DNA of 64,000 nucleotides from Aedes albopictus (Eukaryota; Arthropoda; Insecta; Diptera; Culicidae), in the NCBI RefSeq assembly GCF_035046485.1, contig NC_085138.1, positions 9,583,823-9,647,822 on the forward strand. Reading direction: 5' to 3'. How positions within the stretch are numbered: position 1 is the stretch's first letter; the number at the start of each line of letters is the position of its first letter. Made by a program: the position numbers and the translations under genes. The notes below the pieces were generated by a model that saw only the letters and a list, made by a program, of their open reading frames with translations, did no database searches and had not been told where the DNA came from. Positions 11,226-21,406 of the stretch are shown here, piece by piece.

Positions 11226-11450
11226 TAGAGAAATCATATGGGCAATTTTATAATATCCAGGAGGGTGAAATGAAAATTTCCCCAATTGAAAAGAAGACAC
11301 TGAATTAAAAATGATCATACGATTTTTTTTATCCGTAAGAGTGGAAGAAAAAAAAACAACGGTAATTACGGGAGAGCGGATGATATAAAAGTCTCAGACA
11401 TTTTTTGCATATTTGCAGGAGGGCAAAGAAATCGATATCGAAAATATCTA

Positions 11451-12272
11451 CAGGGGGTAGCCAAAATGTTTGGAATAGGCAACATTTTTTTTTCCTCTCA
11501 CAAAAAAGACGAACAAGCTGCAACTTTTCGTAGGATGCATTAAAAATTCTCAATTTTTAACTCTTTATCAACCTAATATATGTGCATCATTGGTACAAAA
11601 ATTGAGCTTGATCGATCGCGAACCTAGAACCTATGCTAGAACCGTTATCATAAAATACAATTTTTTAAACAACTAATTTTTGAACTGTCATATCTCCGAA
11701 ACCAGTGAATCGAATTAAATGAAATTTCGAGCATTCATTAACAATATGTTGATTCTTAATACGGCGAAATAATATGTAATATTTTCTCACGACGAATCCA
11801 AATAGTCTCTTATATATCGGATTATAGCTATCTTGAGAAGCAGAAAATCTTCGCATATCAAAACTAAAATGTAATGACACGGATGTATGAAATGACAATT
11901 TATTTCAGGAAAGATTCGAAAAAAGTCAATCCTTCATAACTTTTTTCAACGTTCAAAAAATACCGAATTTTTAAAGACTTTTGAAGCATTTATATATTGT
12001 TGATAAACGTTCGAAATTTCATTCGATTCGGTTCACTGGTTTCCGAGATATGATTGATTGTTTAAAAAATAGAGCTTTACGAGAACGGTTCTAGCTTCGT
12101 AATTCAATTGATTAATGAGCTTAAGTTTGTACCATTGATACTCATATAACAGGTAGACAAACAGTCAAAATTTGTGAATTTATGATGCACGCTATGAGAA
12201 GTTACAGCTTGTTGAACTTTTTTTGTGAGAGAAAAAAAAAGTTGCCTATCCCAAACATTTCGGCCACCCCCT
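11451..12272. mobile_element. Large palindromic MITE, copy A
   Basis: CAGGGGGTAGCCAAAATGTT at the left matches the complement of the right end (…CATTTCGGCCACCCCCTG). Inverted similarity continues about 290 bp inward on each side (GCAACTTTTCGTAGGATGCA against its partner at about 12180, and the ATATCTCCGAAACCAGTGAA stretch against about 12040). TA precedes the left end; the matching TA has become TG at the right. It is a diverged relative of the copy at 12323-13243. A transcript would fold into a long imperfect hairpin. No transposase is present. Confidence 0.8.
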
Positions 12273-12274
12273 GT

Positions 12275-12320
12275 GTGAGCGTTTTGCCTTTCTCGTACAT
12301 CAAAGTGTACTGAAAGGCTA
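12275..12320 (+). repeat. Left part of an interspersed repeat split by MITE copy B
   Basis: GCGTTTTGCCTTTCTCGTAC through GAAAGGCTA. Joined across the MITE it continues as the sequence at 13246, consistent with one older repeat interrupted at a TA. Confidence 0.65.
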
Positions 12321-12322
12321 TA

Positions 12323-13243
12323 CAGGGGATAGACAAAATGATCAAGACAGGCAAAATTTTCCTTTCTCAAAAAATTTTCAAACAGCTGTAATTTTTCGAA
12401 CAGTGCATCAAATATTCTCAAATTTTTACTGTGAGTTGATCAACTAGTTGTGTATCAGTGGACAAAATTTGAAGAAGATTAGACTATTCTGCACGAAGTT
12501 ATAAAGATTCTTGAAAAAGGTAAAATTATGCGATACCCAACTTTGAGCTGTTATATCTTCGGATTCAATAAACCGAATGCAATGAAATTCTGACCATTTA
12601 TGACTTATATAATGAGCTTTGAAAAACTTTTGATTCGACTTAAAATTAATAACACGTAAGAAAATTATAACGATTTGATTATTTTTCTGATAAAACAGCA
12701 AATTTTCTTAAATTTCAACATCGTTTCAAAATTCAAGATGCTATTCATAGTTCATTTAAATCCCCTCTAATTGCCTTGAATACAAATACGTTTTGAAAGA
12801 AAGTAACAACATAGCCGGCAATTCATTGAAAAAATAATGAGATGCATATTAAAAATAGACCTATTTACTAAAACATCATAAAATTAATGAAACCGCTATA
12901 ACTTTTTCACTTGTTAATAATTTCAAGTTGAGTCAAACGTTTTTCAAAGCTTATAATGTAAGTCATAAATGGTCAAAATTTCATTGCATTTGGTCCATTG
13001 AATCCGGAGATATAACAGCTCGAAGTTGGCTATCGAATAATTCTACCTTTTTCCTAAATATTTATAACTTCGTGCAGAATAGCCCGATCTTTTTCAAATT
13101 TTGTCCACTGATACACAACTAGTTGATCAACTTACAGTGAAAATTTGAGAATATTTGATGCACTTTTAGAAAAGTTACAGCTAATTGGACATTTTTTGAA
13201 AAGTGAAAATTTTGCCTGTCCCGATCATTTTGTCTATCCCCTG
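12323..13243. mobile_element. Large palindromic MITE, copy B, with TA duplication
   Basis: CAGGGGATAGACAAAATGAT at the left is inverted at the right (ATCATTTTGTCTATCCCCTG). TA is duplicated at 12321-12322 and 13244-13245. The arms run about 360 bp each and share GATCAACTAGTTGTGTATCA and GTTATAACTTCGTGCAGAATA-type stretches in inverse order. The element is inserted in another repeat whose halves lie at 12275-12320 and 13246-13570. Confidence 0.85.
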
Positions 13244-13245
13244 TA

Positions 13246-13570
13246 TGTTCACTCAAAAAATGAATTTTCGATAGAAGGCTCGGAGGGTCACATATACCAA
13301 TCAACTCAGTTCGACGAATTAAGATGATGTCTGTATGTGAGTATGTATGTATGTATGTATGTATGTATGTCTGTGCGCAAAACAAGTTCACTCACTTTTA
13401 AGGCACTTCCTTTTGGCGGATTTTTTTCGGATTATAGCTCGAATTGAACAAGAATTTTACCGCATTGTTTGTTATTGAAAATGGTCCGGATCGGTCAAGG
13501 CGTTCCGGAGTTACAGCCATTTCAGTGATCTGGACCAGCACCGGTAGAACTGGTCGTATATGAAACTGAA
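13246..13570 (+). repeat. Right part of the split interspersed repeat, with ATGT microsatellite
   Basis: It begins TGTTCACTCAAAAAATGAA, runs through GAAGGCTCGGAGGGTCACAT, carries a (TATG)n tract at about 13341-13372, and ends near CACCGGTAGAACTGG. I recognise this as a common interspersed sequence type in Aedes genomes from memory, which should be treated as inference. No protein is encoded. Confidence 0.6.
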
Positions 13571-13619
13571 CCAAGCCCCATCAAGCGACACATTAAACTG
13601 CGGCGATTTTTGTGGCCTT

Positions 13620-14331
13620 TAGCATGGCTGACAAATTTTGTGCGGAAATCAACACTGAAGACCAAAAACTTCACGATGTTGGTCCAAAATTGAGGATGGC
13701 TGCCTAATATTCAAAATGGCGGCTGTTCATTGATGTTGTATTTAGGCCCTAAAACCATGCATTATGGGTATATATGGTATGTTGAAGATGTTCTAAGTCT
13801 AAAAATGGCGACCAAAATATCTAAGATGGTGGGCTAAAGTCCAAGATGGCGGCTCGAAATTAAAGATGGCGGTTGCTTAAAGGTGGTTTAGGCTCTAAAA
13901 CCATGTCTGGAGTTCAGAAATGACAACCAACATATCAAAGATGGCGATCTTAAATCCAAGACGGCTTCGCCAAATTGAAGATGGGGGCTGTTTAATTGAG
14001 TTGTAGGCCCGTAAACCTTGCAATATGGGTATATGGTGTGGTGTGTCCAAAGTCCATCAGAATATCCAAGATGGATGACTCAAATCCAAGATAACGGCTC
14101 AAAATTCAATATGGTGGCTGTTCAATTGAGTTTTAGGCTCAAAAACCATACAATATGAGTATATTTGGTACAGGGAAGATGTCCGGAGTCCAAAAAAGGT
14201 GACCAGAATATCCAATATGGCTACTCCAAATTCAAAATAGCGGTTGTTTAACGGTGCTTAGGTTCTTAAGCCATGCAATATGGGTATATTTGGTATGGGA
14301 AAGATGTCTGGAGTCCAAATATGCCGACCAA
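13620..14331 (+). repeat. ~125-bp tandem array rich in AAGATGGCGG
   Basis: Diverged units contain, in order, AAAATGGCGACC, ATATCCAAGATGG, CAAGATGGCGGCT, GTTTAGGC and CATGCAATATGGGTATAT. The ATGGGTATAT-type landmark recurs near 13763, 14027, 14154 and 14277, so the unit is about 125 bp in the better-kept part. The array continues after an inserted MITE, at 14631-14700. No frame stays open. Confidence 0.85.
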
Positions 14332-14333
14332 TA

Positions 14334-14628
14334 CAGTGCCGATTCGTTCGTTGAGAGCTCGTTAGATGGGCTGTCTCGATGGTTGGATGTTCACTGGTTG
14401 GGGCAACACCCAACTAAAAAGCACTGTCAATGTCAAAATCGATGTCAAAACGAGTTTGACGAATGACCTATATACAGAACGTTTGTGCAAGTATGTGAGT
14501 GATTCGTGACGTATTTCTCGTCACTTGCGTGTGTCCTGAGCATTTTGATCAGTTGTCAGTTGACCCAACGAACGAACACGGTTCGCTAATCGGGGAGTAG
14601 TCGTGACCCAACCAGCGAATCCAGGCTG
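14334..14628. mobile_element. 295-bp MITE inserted in the tandem array, TA duplication
   Basis: CAGTGCCGATTCGTTCGTTG at the left is an imperfect inverse of the right end (…CCAACCAGCGAATCCAGGCTG). TA is duplicated at 14332-14333 and 14629-14630. Removing the element restores the expected array sequence (GACCAATA followed by TCCAAGATGGCGG), so the insertion and its limits are clear. Confidence 0.85.
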
Positions 14629-14630
14629 TA

Positions 14631-14700
14631 TATCCAAGATGGCGGACTAAAATCCAAGATAGCCGCTCAAAATTTAAAATGGCGGATATTACATGGCCAC
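14631..14700 (+). repeat. Continuation of the AAGATGGCGG array
   Basis: Same words and strand as 13620-14331, after the MITE. Confidence 0.75.
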
Positions 14701-14897
14701 TTGAGTGTAATTAACTATCACCAATTTATGATCGATTGAGGGCGACTTCAAAAAAATCGGATGAAAATTGACGAAATGTCAGCATTTTGAAAATGAGATG
14801 TCGGGGGTCGGGTACGTGAAGGTTAAGGTGAAACGGGACGCCGTGTTATTTTTCCTATCTTGCCTCTCTTTCTAACAATTTGCCTCGCGATTTTGAT

Positions 14898-15022
14898 GAT
14901 GGTAATCTCGAGTTCTATTGCACTGAAGATGATGAAAAACAATCAGCATGTGCAGTGCAAGTGAGCATACACAATGATAGGTTTTTGTTGCAAAATATGA
15001 AGTAGAATCTGAGATTACCATC
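14898..15022. repeat. Hairpin repeat
   Basis: GATGGTAATCTCGAGTTCTA is matched in inverse at 15003-15022 with about three changes, around an 85-bp loop. It may be a small MITE, but I see no target duplication. Confidence 0.45.
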
Positions 15023-15069
15023 TTAGTAGCAACAGAGCAATGGCGGATATTTACCCGACCGTCCCGTCC

Positions 15070-15192
15070 GCCCTTAACGAAGAGTTTTCTCAAGAAATTG
15101 TCCACCGATGGAAATTGATCGACCCCGTCACACTCAGCATGATCTTGATGAATAACCGCGCATTCACCGCTTTGGCTATTTGGGTCCTAAAA
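15070..15192 (-). mobile_element. Feilai-type SINE relic (head region)
   Basis: CCCGTCACACTCAGCATGAT, GAATAACCGCGCATTCACCG and TTTGGCTAT match the heads of the copies at 9404 and 22253 with many changes. The body and tail are missing or beyond recognition. Confidence 0.55.
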
Positions 15193-16130
15193 TCATCGAA
15201 AAGTTTCTGTCTACCACTATTTGGAAACCACTGCTCCACATCGTGTGTATGTAAATTAGCGAGGCGCAAATATGAATAAAATGAATATAAATAACAATTT
15301 GACACTTTCGCCCATCGCCTGCTTCGGACAGGAACGCGCGACCATCGCATAACCTAGGCCGACATACCAACAGCGCAAGGTGCGGGAGAAAGTAGTGCGC
15401 ATATGTAGGTACCTACCTATGACAAAGCGGGCAAAAAATATTTAACACAAAACAATGATTTATTTGCACTGACACGTACAGAGAAGCCTCTGGCTTCCGA
15501 TTGGTTTTTATCACCGTTTTTTATGCACCAACGCAATAACGACTACGACAACAACGCGACACTGAAGTTCAGTTCATTTTGGGAAGCACATCCGACAGCT
15601 ATGTGACAAGCAATTGAATGAACTTGACAGGTTCTTTTGCCGTAATCGACATCATTTGACTAATGGGGAATGTCAGTTTTGAATAAAGGAATTTATTTGA
15701 ACAAATTGCGATTCTCCAACTTCGTGACATGGTTTTGGTCCAATAAAGGGGTTTCAAAATGTTCATATTAATTTGCATTAATAAAATGGGAATAAATATT
15801 AAGTTTTATTTCGTCAAAATTACCATGTTGGGTGTTTTTGGAGGTAGTGGTGGTTTTGTTGATGCAGAATCTAGAAACCGTATATTCTTCCATTTTATGC
15901 CGAAAAATTATAATAATAATAATTATATGCATTTGAAATAAGTCTGTGTCAAGTTATTTGTTGGGAGAATAACGCCCGTCTAGCAAATTAAGAGTCGTGG
16001 GTTCTATTTACCTCGGAGAACATAGATTTCTTTGCATAATCTCAATTCAATCTATACATAATGATTTTTTACTAAGTTTCTAATTCCAAAACTTGTTGAT
16101 GAAATTTTGTTTGCGTGACTTTTTTTTTCG
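15193..16130. other. Unrecognised stretch
   Basis: No recognisable gene, RNA or element. A tRNA-like word near 15990-16012 is too degenerate to call. Confidence 0.4.
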
Positions 16131-16136
16131 ATTCTG

Positions 16137-16760
16137 TTGAACAATGTAATCGCATGTAATCACCTCAAATCACAGAAAAAAAAACACATTTCCTCGAAAA
16201 CATCCGCATCATCCGCTTTCGAAGGCTCCCCACTGAGATTTCCTTTAATTTTATCGGTCGCCTTTATAATCTGTGTCGCTCGATTTGACCTCATCGTGCA
16301 ACGCGAACGCGGCGGTGCGCTTGATTGCCTTGGCCGCCACCAATTTGAAAAGGAACTTCCTGAAGTTCACGACATTCGTGTCTCCTCTCGAGGCTCAAGC
16401 ATCAAATCGAGCAAACTATCCATCCATCCAAGTAACCCCAGCAGAGGTCAACGGGCAAAACAAAAGCAAAGTGAGAAACTTTTCGTCGAAGCCTACTTCG
16501 GTCGGTGGTGTTTGGCATCCGCATCGCTTCGCTTCGACTGCAACCTCTGCGCTTGGTGGCTTTCGATCTGCACACAGCAGGCGTGGAAAATGTGCAGTGG
16601 TCGACTGGTCGGTGCACATTGCAGGAGGCGTTTCTGCGTTGAACCGCACGATTTTCGAATTCCGCATCGAACGCCGCGCCGCCATCGGCCAGTCACCGTA
16701 CCGATCAGTTGCGGCAACTAGACCCCAACGACGACGGGACGTTCGTTGAATCGAGTCGAT
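16137..16760 (+). other. GC-richer block with overlapping open frames; possible 5' exon or promoter region
   Basis: GC content and CpG frequency rise sharply compared with the flanks, and frames of 194 and 158 codons are open at once on the plus strand, with shorter ones on the minus strand. The long frame opens with TTG. Neither translation shows a domain or signal that I recognise; they are rich in Arg, Ser and Cys, as GC-rich noncoding DNA often is. TCAGTTG at about 16706 followed by GGGACGTTCGTTG could be an initiator plus downstream element, but the spacing is not exact. A first exon or promoter is one possibility among several. Confidence 0.25.
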
Positions 16761-17985
16761 GAAACTGAAAGTTGTTTTGTTTACATCAAATTAGCCTGTT
16801 ATTACTTTTTGGACTCTTTTGATCACAGTTTCGGTCCACCGTAGGTAAAGACAGGTTTTTTGCGGACCCCAAAGCAGCAGCAGTCATGGATACTGAACTC
16901 AAACAATATTCGAACAAGTTCGACCAGGAGGTTGTCGTGGAGCGCAAACAGAAAACCTCAATGAATGGAATCTTTCGGTGTGCACAGTGAAGTTGCTCTT
17001 GAAGAGGTTGAATGCTGCTCAGATGTATACTCTGTCTGACCGAGATGATGGTCTTGGGTTGGAAGAGATACACGTCTCAAGTTACAGCTGTGACGACGAT
17101 GAATGGATTCGATTAAACGGAACGGCGCAAGGTCGTGTATATGTAGGTAGGTATAACGAAAGCACAATTGGTCCAATTTAGAGTAGGAAGGTAATTAACG
17201 GAAGATGTGAAGGGGGCTGCTCACCTTAATGGCTAAGTGCAATAATTGTGGACGATTAATTCTGAACGTCAGACCAATCTGTCGTGTTCTTCTTCTTTGA
17301 ATGTATGTATAGAATATAGAGTGTCAGAACCTATCATAGCCTTAATATCGTTTCGGACAAATATTTGGTTGTAATAAAACTACTCCGAAAACAATCACTC
17401 AGCATCAAAGTACGGTACCGAAGCCTGGATAAAGCCCAATTTCGTGTTCGAAAGGAATCGCTCAAGAAACTTCTTGACCGATTCCTGGCAGAAACTTTCT
17501 GTGAATATTACGCAACTCATTAAAACAATCCGTTTCCGACATTCTTAGCAAACTGCAGTAGAATCACTTGGCATTGGCATGATACGAGACTTCGCTATGC
17601 AGGCGACTGGCTCTGCCAAAGCTCCACTCCTCAATGAGACAGCAACACACTCGCTGTCTCGTCATGATAATTGCTGTCACTGATGCTTACTAGGGGAAGG
17701 ACACGCAAGGGGAATATCACTAATCATTAAACACATCCCACACTTTCTACGGTGACTTCCATTTGAACTGTCATTTCTTCGCAGCTGCGTACTGCAATCG
17801 AAGAAAAATCAGTTCCTAAAGCGATTCAGGCAAGGAATTTCCCATGCATCAAGATAGACTGAGAAATTTCTTCTGAACTGCAAACAGCCCTTAAGGATAA
17901 ACTTTTTTTTCCTTCTGTCAACAGACACCAGAACAAAACTTTTTGCTCAACAGACATCAGAACAGAAAGGTCCAGGTATTTTGGA
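16761..17985. other. Unrecognised stretch
   Basis: A 67-codon frame at 16978-17181 is acidic near its end but matches nothing I know. The rest is unremarkable. Confidence 0.35.
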
Positions 17986-17989
17986 ATTA

Positions 17990-19050
17990 GGGCCGTCTTC
18001 TACAACAAAAGTAAAAGCCAGGACTACTCCCTCCTCGACCTGTGTTTAGTAACATTTCTATGGTCGCCAAATCCTTCGTCTCTCCGGAACCACCAAGAAA
18101 GCATTGCTTCAGAAAGGGCTAGTGCACATCACACCCTCATGGTTGGCTGCGTAGCCTGCAGCGACGAACATCGATGACTCGCTTTGGAGAGTCCATAACG
18201 ATAGCATGATGGCACTTAGCCTGTTTCCCATCACTCCCTTTGTCCTCGGACGGCGGGCAGGGCCACTTCCACACCCGCGTCCAACTGTTTTGCAGACATC
18301 AGGAACTGATGGCTACGTGCAACCAGATCTGACCTGCTGAAGGCAATGGTATCACTAAGGTACACCGGGGCAAGTTGAAACGGGTGGGGCAAGATGAAAC
18401 AGCGGGTTAACATGATGTTTTCTGATGATAATAAACAGTTTGATAGCCATTACACATAGTTTTTGATTCAAGCCATCTTTTAACGAAGGATAAATTTCCA
18501 AATTGTATTGAAATCTATTTCAAAACTTCGTGTTTCATCTTGCCCCACCCGTTTCAACTTGCCCCGGTGTACCTTACTTTTAAGTCCCTATCAGATGCAC
18601 CAGAAGGTTGTTGACAGTAGGGTCTCCATCCACCTGCTCCGGCCCTTACCGGGAACCCCTTTCTAACCACGGGCTCGGATTCAACCCAATAGATCGACAC
18701 CACGACAGCAACGCTACCAGGACTTCCTCTCCGCGGCCACTTAATCGCTGTAAGGGTCGATTTCGACCACAGGGCACCGGTATGACCTACAAAGACGACT
18801 CTGAACCCCTGGACCACCTCTTGGACCGTATCTGAACTAGCCATTCTCCGAGTCCACGCGCCACCTCCTCCTGTAGGTCCAAGACGATGTGGGAAATAGC
18901 CGTTGAAACGGCATTCCAGCCAAACTCATCTCTACACATCCTCTGGACAAGATTGTCCGGAGTTGTGTCCTTCCCGCATGCGGCAAGCATGCGGTCACGT
19001 ATTGTGCGAAAACGCAGGCACACGAACAAACGCCTGGGATTCCCACGCAA
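17990..19050 (-). mobile_element. 3' end of an R1/LOA-type non-LTR retrotransposon, split by a MITE
   Basis: The minus-strand frame at 18787-19050 contains LRFRTIRDRMLAACG followed by DTTPDNLVQRMC, WNAVS and ISHIVLDLQ. This is the characteristic C-terminus that follows the reverse transcriptase in R1/LOA-related mosquito elements. A one-base frameshift near 18868-18875 moves the usual basic ending (RRRWR) into the next frame, where a stop follows 12 residues later. Below it lies a long 3' untranslated region interrupted by the MITE at 18356-18576. The polymerase and endonuclease are absent. The lower boundary near 17990 is approximate. The clade assignment rests on recognition of the C-terminal motif only. 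Confidence 0.65.
18356..18576. mobile_element. MITE with 45-bp near-perfect terminal inverted repeats
   Basis: AGGTACACCGGGGCAAGTTG then AAACGGGTGGGGCAAGATGA at the left is repeated in exact inverse at the right. TA stands outside each end (18356-18357 and 18575-18576). The 130-bp centre is AT-rich. Inserted in the retrotransposon 3' untranslated region, hence younger than it. The strong arm identity suggests a fairly recent insertion. Confidence 0.85.
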
Positions 19051-19744
19051 GTTCTGCAGGAAATCTTGAGAGCTTCCAATAGACCTACTGACCAGAAGAC
19101 GAATTTCGATATAATTTTGAGGAAAACTCGATGGGAATACAATTCACCTCCTGAAAAGTTCTGCCAGGGATTCTTCCTATTTTTTTTCAGAAACTCTTCA
19201 GGCATCCCTCCAGGAGTTCCTTCTGAGATTCCTCCGTCAACTCCATCTAGTTTTCATATAGAAGTTTCTTTTGAGATTCCTTCCGGAATTTTGTTCAAGA
19301 TTTCCTCAGGAGTTCCTTCTGAAATTTCTCCAGGAGTGTCTTCTATTATTTCTACGAGAGTTTATTTTGAAATTCCTCAAAGAGTTCCCTTTGAAATTCA
19401 TCAATGAGTTCCTTTTAAGGTCTTTTTGGGGTTTCTTCTGGGATTCATTTCAGGATTCTCTTAAGGAATTAATAGCACGATTCCGACAGGAAGTCCTTCT
19501 GCGATTCTTCCAAAAATCCAAACCAAAATCCCTCCAGGACTTTTTTCGGAATTACTTCAGAAATTCCATCTAAGATTCATCCCTTGAATCCATCTGGGAG
19601 TTCTCCAAGAGTTCCTTCAGTGATTCCTCAGAAAATTCTTTCTTCCTCTATGAACTCCTCCTATAAAAATTTTCTGGGATTATTGCAAGAGTTCTTCCAG
19701 AATTCTTTCAGGAGTTCTTACTGGGATTCCTCCACGTGTTTTTT

Positions 19745-20067
19745 TTATCTGTATCAACGATAGCTTTAGCCCGGGACTACTTCATCTTGGGACCCACGGC
19801 CTTACTTCCCTTCCGAAGGTAGAACTCACGTTTTTGTGAATATGTCGGGAGTGGGATTCGATGGCTCTACCCCATTTGGCATAACGTTATTTGCCATAAA
19901 ACGAAGAACAACCTTCTTGGTAATCCTTGTTATGCCAAATGGTCGTTATGCTATATGGCTTCATGCCAAACGATTGGCATTATGACAAATAGGGTAGATA
20001 CGGATTCGATCCTCCCATGTCCTCGGCGTGATAATCACGTGTTTTAACTACTATCAGACCAGGTCCG
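19745..20067 (-). mobile_element. tRNA-derived SINE, family B, copy 3, interrupted
   Basis: Matches 3075-3245 in inverse. CTTCCCTTCCGAAGG, GTCGGGAGTGGGATTCGAT and CCTCGGCGTGATAATCACG are shared. The box B region (GGGATTCGAT, then CCTCCC) is split by a 139-bp MITE at 19863-20001. Confidence 0.8.
19863..20001. mobile_element. 139-bp MITE inside SINE copy 3, 8-9-bp TSD (hAT-like)
   Basis: CTACCCCATTTGGCATAACG at the left is inverted at the right as GGCATTATGACAAATAGGG plus TAG. GGATTCGAT is duplicated at 19854-19862 and 20002-20010. An 8-bp duplication is typical of hAT transposases. The repeated words TTGGCAT and ATGCCAAA run through the whole element. Confidence 0.8.
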
Positions 20068-20275
20068 TTGCAATTTCCTGTTCGAGTTCTTTTCAGGATT
20101 CTTCCAGGAGCTCTTTTCGAGATTCTTTCTTTGGGAGTTCCTTCTGGAACTCTTGCTGATCATTCTGGAGTTTCTCAAAAAGTGCATTCGGTAGTTCCTT
20201 AGTTTCACTCCTTCCAGGAGTTTATAAAGGAATTCGTTGTTTTTTATGGAATACCTTATACTCTAAGACCGCGCT

Positions 20276-20370
20276 TCGCAAACTCTGTTTTCGCGGCGCA
20301 CCAGCCTCTTGCATGCTCGCTTAAGCGAGTAGAAAAAGCGAGCCTGCGACACGCCGCGAAAACCGAGTTT
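20276..20370. repeat. GC-rich hairpin
   Basis: AAACTCTGTTTTCGCGGCG is inverted at about 20350-20368 (CGCCGCGAAAACCGAGTTT). The loop holds a second small palindrome, CTCGCTTAAGCGAG. About 95 bp in all, sitting between two repeat blocks. Confidence 0.65.
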
Positions 20371-20459
20371 GGGAAGTTTCAAATGAAATTCTTTCATAGG
20401 TTCCTTAAAAAACTCCTACAGCATGTTTTTTTCTGGGATTTTTTTTTCCTATATAGAAT

Positions 20460-21185
20460 AAACTTCTGAAGTCATTTAAAAAAGAAATGGAGAATCTTGG
20501 AAGAATCTCTTAAAGGAATCCGGAAGAAACTTCTAAAGGAATCTCATAAGGAACTCCTGTATGGATCTCAGAAAGTACATCTTAAGGACAAGGTATTTGG
20601 AGTACATAGCTTGAAATTTCAAGAGCACTGTTTTTTAGAACCGTTGAACGGATTTGGATGAAAATGCATCACGCTAATTGTTCAGTGGTTGTCAACAGCG
20701 TGATGCGTTTTAATCCAAATCCGTTCAACGGTTCTAAAAACGGTGCTCCAGAAATTTTGAGCAATGTAATCCAAATACCTTGTCCATAAGAAATCTTGAA
20801 TACCGGAAGGATTCCCGGAACTCTTGGATCAATCCCGGTAGAAGATCCTAGAGAAATCCAGAAAGAAATCACTTTAGGAGTACCGTAAAGTTCTTTGAGG
20901 ACTACCGAAAAGAACGCATGAAGAAATCTCAGATGGAACTGCTTCAGAAAACTTAAAACACAAACTCCTGAAAAATCCCAGTGGAACTAGGATCTGGGTG
21001 AAGGAATCCTGAACAAAAGCCTTGGGGAAAAACAAAAGGAGCTCCCTGAAGATTTTCAGAACGTACTCCTGGAGGAATCTTTTGTAGGAATCTTTGATTG
21101 ACTTCCTGGAGGAATCTCTGAACTCCTGGAGGAGTTCCAGAAGGAATATATTAGTCCTGGAAATTACTCTTGGAAGAATTTCAAA
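20460..21185 (-). repeat. Degenerate repeat block 3, reverse orientation
   Basis: GGAATCTC, GAAGAAACTTCT and GGAACTCCTG words: the reverse complement of the block family, so orientation flips relative to block 2 less than 1 kb away. A palindromic element is inserted at 20586-20785. Confidence 0.8.
20586..20785. mobile_element. 200-bp palindromic element
   Basis: GGACAAGGTATTTGGA at the left end is exactly inverted at the right end, and the arms (about 95 bp each) match in inverse through AGAACCGTTGAACGGATTTG and GCATCACGC, with scattered changes. The loop is only a few bases. Interrupts repeat block 3. Confidence 0.8.
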
Positions 21186-21189
21186 CTCT

Positions 21190-21348
21190 AGCAACACACA
21201 TGTCATATAAAAGTTATGGCAGCGCATGTTTTGGTTGTATAGAAGTTAATTTGACGTAATTTTAACATTGTGTTTGAATTACGTCAAATTTACTTCTATA
21301 CAACCAAAATTTGCGCTGCCATAACTCTTATATGACATGTGTGTTGCT
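21190..21348. mobile_element. 159-bp palindromic element
   Basis: AGCAACACACATGTCATATA at the left is inverted at the right, and the match continues through GTTATGGCAGCGCA, GGTTGTATAGAAGT and TTTGACGTAATT, with about five changes. The loop is about 10-15 bp. Confidence 0.8.
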
Positions 21349-21406
21349 TGGGAAGGAAACTTCTGGAGAAATCCAAAATAATCTTCATGAATATTCTCGT
21401 CAGGAG

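Larger units (their letters stand above)
19150..20260 (+). repeat. Degenerate TTCC/CAGGA repeat block 2, SINE inserted
   Basis: Same family as 7203-8085, same strand. The block is interrupted at 19745-20067 by a SINE that itself holds a MITE. Open frames at 19066-19407 and 19271-19573 come from the repeat. Confidence 0.8.

Noticed and set aside
15961..16020. tRNA-like word with GTGGGTTCTATTTACC
   Set aside because: The box B match is poor and no arms pair.
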